A stretch of DNA of 64,000 nt from Hevea brasiliensis (taxonomy: Eukaryota > Streptophyta > Magnoliopsida > Malpighiales > Euphorbiaceae), in assembly GCF_030052815.1 (NCBI RefSeq), contig NC_079507.1:54137571-54201570 (forward strand), given 5' to 3'. The notes beneath the pieces were generated by a model, which saw only the letters and a program-made list of their open reading frames with translations, was not told the DNA's origin and did not search any database. Both the position numbers and the translations under genes were made by a program. Numbering within the stretch: position 1 is the stretch's first letter; every line of letters begins with the position of its first letter. This document shows positions 55,431 to 64,000 of this stretch, one piece after another.

Positions 55431-57375
55431 AAATGAAACAAGGTCCTATACTCTACATGTGACCTTCTAAAAAGACTCCTTTTACACTCCCAATTATAAT
55501 CTTTCCCATGAATCTAGATCCTAAACTCTGATACCATTATTGTCATGACCCGATCCCATGAACCGGACTGACACTAGGACCTGGGCCAGCATAAAGCCTC
55601 TGAGGCCCGTAGCACTGTTCCCAAATCCATGACCAGGGCCAAAAACTGAGGCCCAATATGTGAATAAAATATAATAGAATATTACATTTTTACTGAGTCA
55701 ACCCAATCCAATAACCATAAAAAAACTAAAGTCAGGGGAGCCCAGCTCAACCCTGATACCACCATTTACAAAAATTTTAAATATCATAAAAATTTGTATT
55801 TAATAAAACACCAAAACTAAAATTTATATAGTACTTGACAAGATTATTACTAGTGCTAACTCATGCAGAGTTCTAGATTACAATTTTGGAAAATGATAAC
55901 ACAAATAAATAACTATTAATAAACCTGCGAGGAAGGAAACAGGTTATTCTGAAAAAGAACTCCTCCTGTAGCCTGGAAAAATATGGTGAATAGGAGTGAG
56001 CGTTCGACTCAGAGAGTAAGATATTGATTTTAAGTACAATTTTTATAATTATCTAGCACTAATGCATCCCTAAGGATGAGATGCAATACAGATCCTTATA
56101 TTCAGACAATTTCAAATAAACACTGAAACAAAGAATAATTTAGAGCACTCACGCACCCGTGTGTCACATCAATTTATATATAATATGGGAGCTGATCCCC
56201 TATATAACTCTCTTAATCCAATGCCTGCTAGTGAGATCAACTCGAGCCGGACTTTCTCATAATAATCCAAATGCGAGGGTTAGCGAGATCAACTCAAAGC
56301 CGTACTCAACCCGACTTATCACAAAAGGGACTAGGCCCCAAGCAAGACTAGCTCAAGCTAATTTGCATGTCCTACTCATATTACCAGTACACCACACATA
56401 CGCTGACACACATACACAGCTTCAAATTATCCTAAGGCGACACGCACATCCATATATCAAGTAATAATGTAACACAAAGTGTGCCTATGATAGTTAAATA
56501 CATATATTTATATGTGATGTATGGGTATGCTTTGAATATAAAATAATATTGAAATTATAATTAAAATCAATATCTACTAACTGGTTAACCGGTGACTATG
56601 GTAGTAGTTGGGTGGAGGAAGACGGCTGACCCTGATCACCTATACAATTATATTATATTTTCATTAGTACTAGCTTAAAATAGGTCATTAAAGAGAGAAA
56701 ATACACTCTAATTTATACAGAGTTTCTCTTATAGCTAGGACCTACCCAACTTGTACAAGAGTTTAAATAACACTTCTAAATCACAATTCCCACATCCATA
56801 TCCCATCAACATCACATGACCCCTACTGGGCCCTCCAAACCAAGCAATTGTAACAAAATTAAAAAAAAAAAATACTTTTCAATCTCTAAAACTAACATTT
56901 TGTAAAAATCACTAAAATGAGCTCTAAAAATTCTAAAATTTTGTCCCGCGATCCTTAACAAGGTTATAAATCTATTGCAATAAGAATCATAATTTTATAA
57001 TCACTTAGGAATATTTTATGAATTTTATTCTAAATCAGGTATTAGGCAAAAGTGGACAACTTGGAGTTCACGTTTATCTATGCCAAATCTGATACCTGGA
57101 ACACATCTGAAATGTTTGAAAATGTTAGGATTAACTGTAAACATGACCCCTTTCTAGGACAGCCCGCCAGACACTCAGACCGAGTTGAAAACTCGATCCT
57201 GAGGCCGGTGAGCTATCACCGATCCAATCGCACCTAAATTAAGTTAAAAAATTGTCAATAATTATTATAATTTTTTTTAAAATTTTTGAGAATTAAAAAG
57301 GCTTAAAAATCTCACCAAGCGATTTGAGCCGTCTGTTTATTACCTTTTTCAAAGGGTGTCCGATCAGAGCGGGGT
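55431..57375 (-). mobile_element. Antisense Tekay-like LTR, primer site and leader, truncated
   Basis: On the minus strand the LTR runs from 57375 (cut by element D) to about 55541, ending GGGTCATGACA. TGGTATCAGAG (about 55525-55535), the initiator-tRNA-Met primer site, follows after a short gap. A leader similar to that of element A (GAGTCTTT, AGGTCACATG) follows to about 55430. The LTR matches 18042-19443 and is about 1.8 kb as left. Orientation is opposite to that copy, so the two are not LTRs of one element. No gag or pol is seen beyond the leader. Confidence 0.75.
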
Positions 57376-57730
57376 TGTAGACCCTTATTTTGTGATGAGT
57401 ATGTGCATTGAGGCCGTAGGAAACCCGATGATGAAAAATTATATGACTGTAAGATGTAATTGGAGGCATAGAGCTGAATTATTAATTCCATGGCATGATC
57501 TTGAAAAAAATAAAAATAATAATAAAGTTTTGGGGAAATTAATTTAATTAAATTTAAATAAAATTTTATTTTGTTTAAATTTAATATGGGTAGTTCTTAA
57601 ATAGATCTAATTAAGTTTAATTGGGCTCTATGGGCCTAAGAAAGCCTAGTTAGGAATTTCAAATGGGACCCATTTAATTATTTTCTAAAAATTAAAATAA
57701 CAAAATATCTCTCTCCTCCTTGGCCCCACT

Positions 57731-58192
57731 CTCTTCCTCATTCCCTATTGGTGCCTTCCATTTTTTCCTGTCTTCCTATTGGTTGAAACACCTCACCCAT
57801 ATCCCAATCTTATTCGAATTCTGCAATCGTAGTTGTTTAAGTCATCTAAACTTTATCACCCTAAGACTCCAAATCCTACCACACCTCTTCCTCATTTCCT
57901 ATTGGTGCCTTCCATTTTTTCCTGTCTTCCTATTGGTTGAAACACCTCACCCATATCCCAGTCTTATTCGAATTCTGCAATCGTAGTTGTTTAAGTCATC
58001 TAAACTTTATCACCCTAAGACTCCAAATCCTACCACACCTCTTCCTCATTCCCTATTGGTGCCTTCTATTTTTTCCTGTCTTCCTATTGGTTGAAACACC
58101 TCACCCATATCCCAGTCTTATTCGAATTTTGCAATTGTAGTTGTTTAAGTCATCTAAACTTTATCATCCTAAGACTCCAAACCCTATCACAC
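57731..58192 (+). repeat. 3 x 154-bp tandem repeat in element D LTR
   Basis: CTCTTCCTCAT starts at 57731, 57885 and 58039. The units are nearly identical. The array lies immediately upstream of the TATA box, within the expected promoter. Confidence 0.92.
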
Positions 58193-58208
58193 CTCTCTCC
58201 CAAAACCT

Positions 58209-58216
58209 TATAAATA
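58209..58216 (+). promoter_or_regulatory. TATA box of element D LTR
   Basis: CCTTATAAATACCC, equivalent to the B LTR boxes with a C-to-T change before it. Confidence 0.7.
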
Positions 58217-59785
58217 CCCTACTAGAGAAGAGAAGAAGGGGAGGATGGGAGGAAAGGAGAAGAAAAAATTCAGAGCTATAAGAAATTTAGAGATATTTAA
58301 GACTCTTTGAGTTCTTCCTTTTTTTTTTTTTCTTCTTCAAGAAGATTTTCACACAAGATTTCTGGAAGGTCAGTTTTTATTGTTTTCTTTTCAAGATCTA
58401 TGCCACACAATATTTTAATTCTGTGCTCTTTGTCTTCAATTTATTTTATATGTTCATATAGATTATGTAATCATGTTTAATTTGAGGGGATACACAACTC
58501 TGCACATATTTAGTTTCTGTCTCTCGTATTTTTATTATTTTTCTTTATTTTCTTTATTTTTTATTATAAACAAAATTGGTAAGTAGCCCTAAGGTAAGTA
58601 CTAAAGAGGGCATTTGCGCGGAGCTTATATGGAGCTAAACGGGAGTAAGCCAGGGATATCATTGCCATACTAGAAGAGAAGACCCTTTTTTAAGGGTAGC
58701 TTGCCCCAATGGCAACTGCATTTACCAACAGGTAAGTAACTCTAAACTTATCGAATAACCATTGGCATGAAATTGTAGTAATAATAGAACTTTTATTTGG
58801 TAAATTAAAATTAACCTTATTTTTAATTTTACTGACTTTTGCATGTAATTAATTTAAATAAATACTTTGTAAATTAAAATTAATCTTGTTTGTAAATTAA
58901 ACTAACATTGGCATGTAAATAAATTTAATTTAATATTTGGTAATTGTAAAATAAATTTGCATGTTAGAAATCTTTATTAGGTTGTGATTGTTTGGGCCTT
59001 ATGTGATATTATAATAAATTACACATGTACATAATTAACTTAGTTCAATTATCCTTAGGGTAACTTGGTGAAAATTAATTAATTAGATTAAATAGAAATA
59101 TAGGGTTATTTGAAATTGAATTTGTTTGTAAATTAAATTCTCAATAATAAATTAATTTTAGTCATCTGGTAAATATCATTTAAATAATTAGCAACCCCAT
59201 AGATAGGAATTACTTGTGCATGAAAATTGTGTGTAAACAACAACCCTTTTGTGAATTACTTGCTTGTGTAGGATTAGAATTGCATTTTTTAGGATAAAGT
59301 TTAATAAAGGAATAATAAACAAGACTTCTAGAAACATTAGTAGAGGACTGGCACTCGAATCAACGAGGTTAGACCAGGCGTAAGGGGTGCCTAACACCTT
59401 CCCCTTACGTACCCACTATCCCGAACCTAGACATTGGGCTATGGTAATGACGGTTGTGGAAACTCTGCAAGGAGTAAGTTGCCATCCATGACCCTCGGAA
59501 GAAACACTAAATATGTCCCGGTTATTACCCGGGTGGCGACTCCTGTCTATCTATGCCTTCGTGGCATAAATCCTTAGTACCGTGATAGTGTTATGGGAAG
59601 ACGGTACTTACCAGTGGTTTGATTCTATTAGGATTGTATGAAGTGCATATCTAGGAAATATTGTCTAAGGAGGTGGTATTTAAGTGAGACCATTGTGACT
59701 CCACCATCTTTCCTGGGCATTGCCTGGTGCATTTTATATAATTCCAATGGATGATATTTCGCCTCACGCCCCCACCCCCCCAGTT

Positions 59786-59803
59786 TGGCGACTCCACTGG
59801 GGA
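59786..59803 (+). promoter_or_regulatory. Primer binding site of element D, tRNA-Arg type
   Basis: TGGCGACTCCACTGGGGA starts three bases after the LTR, as in B and C. Confidence 0.87.
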
Positions 59804-60738
59804 CTAAATGGATAGTTACTCCAACATGTTTCTATTAGTATAATATTATTCATTTGTTTAACTTTTTGCATTGCACTATACTATCACACGGATCACCCTT
59901 ACCCTTTTAGCCTCGTTAGTACTAGCCAAGGAGACCATGGTTCTACTCGAGCTATGACGAATTGGTGAATGCTAGCACCCCATGCCCGTACCTTCAAGTA
60001 TATAAAAGAGCCACAGCTCTGGCCGTTGTGCTTAATGGACAAGCTCTCGCATGGGTGACCTTTTTCCTACCCAATAAAGCCCATGAGCCATAGATTTCAA
60101 CCCTAGGTACCCCATAGATTTTTGTTGTGCTGGATTCATATCCTTACTGTTCAAACCATAAGTTCTAGTGGTAGTTGAGATGAACCTAGGCCTATGCATA
60201 AACCCAATGTGTGTATAGGCCCAAGTCCATTTTAAAATCCATGTTAAGCAAGAGGATGCTTACTTATGGTTAAACTTTAAGGATACAAATCATTTGTTTA
60301 TAGAGGAAAGGTCGTCCTGGACCACCTCCTGTTGGTGCGTCTAGTGTACCATAGCCTAGGATAGAATTTTTTTTTTTACCCTACACATGAGAGTTGAAGG
60401 TATAAGGGGGCGAAGATTCAGTTCTGGAGACATTTTTTTCGGTTTATCATTTAGTCTTTGGTCCGATTTTAGTTCAGTTTATACAGTTCGGTTTTGGTTC
60501 AGTTTTGGTCGTATTGGTACGGTTCAGTTTTGGCTTTGTAAAGGCAAAGGTAAAAATGAAAGTGCATATTCATGCATTCATGCATTGCATTTGTACATAG
60601 CATAAGATGTTAAAACCTTGTATTTTTTTTTCTCTTGTAGTAAACATAGCTTTATAACACATCAGGAAGACTTCTAATCAGGTCACTTGGGTTAGGGAGG
60701 GAAAGAGATTAGTAAGAGTTACACCTGCACAAGCTAAA
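59804..60738 (+). other. Leader of element D
   Basis: This non-coding leader is parallel to 25834-26780 of B. It includes TATATAAAAG at 59999-60008. No gene is supported. Confidence 0.6.
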
Positions 60739-62428
60739 ATGGAAGACACTAAGGTCATGTTTAGACAGATGCTTGAAGAAGCTTTGAATGCCAAGATGGC
60801 TGAGCTTGAAGGAAAAATCATGGCCAACTTTGAGAAGAAGTTAGAGATGGGTGGGCCTAGTGATGTTCAGGTGAAAAGCCCTAAAGAAGAGACTAGTAAA
60901 AAGAAGGCCTTTGATGACGTTTGGGATGAAGAAGATTATCTCCAAGACAAGGCCAAAAAGAAAGAAAAGGGGATAAGTGAGGAGATTAGAGTTGTTACTG
61001 AGATGATGGAAAAACTTCAGGCCAGTGTGAAAAAGCAAGCTGAATTTACTGGAATGGGGCTGTTAGATGCAGATGACTTTGACATCTAGTTGGATGGAAA
61101 TCTACCTGAAAAATTCAAGATGCCTGATTTGGCTAAATTCGATGGTACTGGTGACCCAAAAACCCACCTCAGGTCTTATCTTATAGTCATGAAAACAACT
61201 GGTTTGACTAAGAACCAAGTCACTCAGTTCTTTTCTATGTCACTAGAAGGGGTTGCATCTTCATGGTATCATGGGCTAAAAGCCACTGTGAGAAAAGATT
61301 GGGAGGAGCTAGTTAGGAGATTTGTGCAACAATACTCCTATAATACAGCTTTAGATGTTACCCTGAGAGACTTATAGACCACTAGGCAAAAACCAAATGA
61401 AACCTTTTGAGTATCTATTGAGATGGAGGAAAAGGCCATGAAGATGACCAATAGGCTGTTGAAAGGATCAAGTGCGATTGGTAGTGAAAAGTCTGCAGCC
61501 TAGTTATTATGAGAAACTTTGTTATTATCCCTTGGCTACCTTTGAACAGCTATATGATGCTGGGGTATTAGTGGAGGATGTATTGAACAATGAAAAGAAG
61601 AGTTATCAGCCCAAGAGGGGAGGATACCAGTCAGCTGGCAACATTACTGGGGAAAACAAAGTCATTAAGGTTCAAACCGTGTCCCGCACCCCTAGAAAGT
61701 TCTCTCAATTCAACCAACCTCTATCTAAAGTCTTCGAGCGACTCAAAGCTCGGGGTCTCCTCCAACCCTTGGCACCTAGACCACCACCAAACCCACTGTC
61801 ACCCAATTATAATGCTAACCTATATTGCCAATTCCATCAAACTCATGGCCATGACACTGATAGATGTTTTCAGCTAAAACACGAAGTTCAGGACTTGATT
61901 GATGCTAAGAAAATAGCTGACCCAGAAAATCGACCCAACACACACACCAACCCAATGCCCAACCATAATGTTCCACCTCCACCAGGGCTTTACATGATTT
62001 TCACCACCTCAATTGACCCTGACCAAATTCTCAACCTTATCCAACCTATCGAAAAGCTTGATGAACCTCGATCTGTAATGACAATTGATATTTGGGATAG
62101 TTACAGTGATGAGAAAGGCTTGTTAGATGTTTGGGTTGACTCTGACGAAGAGGAAAAGAGTAGGGTGAGCCACATGACCAAGAGTGGTAGATATTATCCT
62201 GATCCACCCATGGAGAAGGACAACGTGAGAGGGAAAGCCAAGGTGTTGGCTGAAGAGGACACAGATGAAGAGGATGATCAGTTCCTTAGGCAATTGAAGA
62301 GGACTCAGGCTAATGTAACGGTCTGGGAATTACTATTGGCATCAGAAAAACACAGAACCGCACTGACCAAGGCCCTGAGTGTACTTAAGGTCTCCACGGA
62401 GATAACTCCATAAGAGATTGCCAAAGTT
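60739..62428 (+). pseudogene. gag: Gag of element D
   Basis: It starts MEDTKVMFRQMLEEAL, with a helical, charged N-terminus. The gag core is at 61090-61377 (FKMPDLAKFDGTGDPKTHLR, VASSWYHGL). In-frame TAG stops lie at 61087-61089 and 61375-61377, and a frameshift follows near 61410-61470. The second frame (61472-62413) has VKSLQPSYYEKLCYYPL, a Pro-rich part and a zinc knuckle (YCQFHQTHGHDTDRCFQLK, about 61823-61880). A long acidic linker follows, with a TAA at 62411-62413. The frame continues into protease without shifting. Confidence 0.85.
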
Positions 62429-63358
62429 GTGCTTATAGAAGATGGGGGTCATATTACTTTCTCTGATCATGATCTCCCAGCTGAGGGGAGAAACCATAGT
62501 AGCGCTCTGTTCGTGACCGTCGAGGTTAGAGGGTGGAAAGTGCCTTGTGTGATGATAGATGATGGGTCAGCCATCAACGTATGCCCTCTGAAGATTTTGC
62601 CAAAATTAGGAATTTCTATGTCTGAACTAACTGGTTCTGATCTGGTTATCAGGGCCTATGATGATTCAAAGAGAAACGTGATAGGGGTATTCAAGACTAT
62701 GGTTAAGGTGGGGCCTATAGAGACTGAAGTTGAGTTCATTATGCTAGACATCCCCATGACATTCTCCTTACTGTTGGGTAGAATCTGATTCCATCCCTTA
62801 GGTGGAGTCCCCTCTACACTCCACCAAAAGATCAAGATCCCGCACCAAGATGGTGTAATCACCGTCAATGCTGAAAGAGATGGGGAAGTAGCTATGCTGC
62901 AAGTGGATGGTTTGGTACCACTTTTGTGCAGTTTCCAAGTTCTTTGGGATCTATGGAGACTGGATGGACCCTAGGGTGGCCACTATGATGAAAGAGATGA
63001 AGTTTTTTCCTGGTATGGGTTTGGGAAAACGAGCTAATGGCTTAGTGACTTTTCCAGAAATAAAGGGGCAGATCACTAGATATGGGCTGGGCTATCAGCC
63101 AACTGAAGATGAAGAGGGACTCAAGCCCACCAAGTTTATCAGGGAGGGCGCAATTGCATGGACTGATGACCAGGAGCTGCCGCATGTTGAGGAATTAGAA
63201 CAAGAGGTCAGTGCCATCAAGTTAAGGTCTGCATGGAAGCCAAGCACTTGGACCTACACCCCTAAGTTTGAGTCTGTCTTTTGTAATGCTCACAGCGGAT
63301 AATCGATATTGTTATTTCTGATGTACTTGATGACAATTTTGAGGCAAAAATAAATAAT
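62429..63358 (+). pseudogene. pro: Protease and G-patch segment of element D
   Basis: The protease active site is MIDDGSAINVCP (about 62552-62590), with TFSLLLGRI near 62760 interrupted by a TGA (62786-62788) in the LLGRPW-type motif. GGVPSTLHQKIK follows. A frameshift near 62900-62970 leads into a G-patch-like stretch, MKFFPGMGLGKRANGLV (about 62997-63050), then ITRYGLGYQPTEDEEG. The frame ends at 63300-63302. Order and content parallel element C. Confidence 0.82.
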
Positions 63359-64000
63359 ATGACTAGTCCTTTTGCTTACTTGTTTGATGTTCATCCTAAT
63401 GGCTACACGCATGGCATTCATAATCATTTAGAATCTATTTCTGTTAATGCATTAAAATCAATCTCTATTAATTTGGGTACACCAGATGATCCTAAAGACA
63501 TTAAGTTAACTGAAGATTTAACCCAAAAAGAAAGAGATAAATTTATAGCCTTATTAATAAAGTACCAAGAAGCATTTGCCTGGTCTTATAAAGATATACC
63601 GGGAATTGATCGAGACATAGTACAACACAAGATCCCCACAGACCCTAACATGAGGCCAGTAAAACAAAAGAAGCATCGCCTTAGGCCATAATGGGAAGAA
63701 AAGATAACTCAAGAGGTGAAAAAGCTCATTGAGGCTGATTTCATTGAAGTAATTGAGTATCCCAAGTGGTTAGCCAACATTGTGCCAGTCCCTAAGAAGG
63801 ATGGGCGAGTTCGGATGTGTGTAGATTATAGGGACCTGAATAATTCTACTCCTAAGGATGATTTCCCATTGCCTCACATTGATGTGCTTGTTGACAGTGC
63901 TGCTTGCATGGCCATGTACTCTTTCATGGATGGTTTTTCGGGATATAATCAGATCCTCATGGATTTGATAGATAAAGCAAAGACAGCTTTTATCACTGAA
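63359..64000 (+). pseudogene. pol: Start of reverse transcriptase of element D (runs off window)
   Basis: The pre-RT segment (FDVHPNGYTHGIHNHLES, INLGTPDDPKDIKL) leads into RT: FAWSYKDIPGIDRDIVQHK, then a TAA at 63689-63691, then VPVPKKDGRVRMCVDYRDL and FMDGFSGYNQI with the first catalytic Asp kept. The window ends before the YxDD box. Length and state of the rest are unknown. Confidence 0.85.

Larger units (their letters stand above)
57376..59782 (+). repeat. 5' LTR of element D
   Basis: It is 2,407 bp against about 2,820 in B. About 720 bp (matching B 23870-24590) is missing between short TTTCTTTATTTTCT-like repeats. A 154-bp segment is present three times (57731-58192) where B has one. 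The TATA box is at 58209-58216. Confidence 0.9.
57376..64000 (+). mobile_element. Element D: Tat-lineage element, coding relative of B (3' end outside window)
   Basis: The 5' LTR (57376-59782) is of the element B family. The same tRNA-Arg primer site and leader follow, then gag, protease, G-patch-like segment and the start of RT, which runs off the window. It has stops and frameshifts but keeps the regions deleted in B, showing what the parent looked like. The left target-site flank is AGCGGGGT-like; the right flank is not visible. Confidence 0.9.

Noticed and set aside
18042..57375. The LTR pieces at 18042-19443 and 55541-57375 as the two LTRs of one element
   Set aside because: They are in opposite orientation, so they belong to separate insertions or to an inverted arrangement.

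Overview
The window is plant nuclear DNA, most likely from a eudicot. The evidence is long AT-rich non-coding stretches and layers of Ty3/gypsy LTR retrotransposons with plant-type primer sites (initiator-tRNA-Met for one Tekay-like chromovirus, tRNA-Arg for three Tat-lineage elements). The species cannot be fixed from sequence alone. No complete host gene is visible. A possible 5' end of a minus-strand host gene lies in the first 1 kb.

Layout: 1-1230, possible promoter and first exon of a minus-strand gene. 1236-4362, a 3.1 kb non-coding LTR element with a perfect 5-bp target duplication (CATAA). 4368-6767, AT-rich intergenic DNA. 6768-7745 and about 18042-19443, two halves of an older Tekay-like LTR, split by element A (7746-18041), a decayed Tekay-type chromovirus with 2.6 kb LTRs. 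19444 to about 21190, a fragment of another LTR starting TGTAACGCCC. About 21190-21915 and 54448-55430, unclassified DNA that was contiguous before element C inserted. 21916-54442, element C, a giant Tat-lineage element with about 5 kb LTRs and target duplication CCATA. Its 5' LTR is interrupted by element B (22994-33819), a 10.8 kb internally deleted Tat element with nearly identical 2.8 kb LTRs. 55431-57375, an antisense Tekay-like LTR plus primer site and leader, cut by element D. 57376 to the window end, element D, a coding relative of B running off the right edge in its reverse transcriptase.

Element C is the most interesting unit. From left to right it has an ORF1 upstream of gag, then gag, protease, a G-patch-like segment, RT, dual RNase H and integrase. 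After these come two structured 31-nt hairpins, a 15 x 61-bp tandem array, a polypurine tract and the 3' LTR. Each LTR also carries an antisense two-exon gene with its own TATA box. Its product resembles the plant 'putative gypsy type transposon' domain followed by a coiled coil. Each LTR is also lined with an octamer that is CCGATCTC on the left side and GAGATCGG on the right.

The hairpins just after pol occur in both C and B. They keep one architecture (8-9 bp stem, an AAAA bulge on the 5' side, a 2-3 bp stem with a small, sometimes GNRA, loop) while the stem sequence changes with compensation. This is the strongest candidate for an undescribed functional element. All assignments rest on reading the sequence and on remembered family features; no database search was run.
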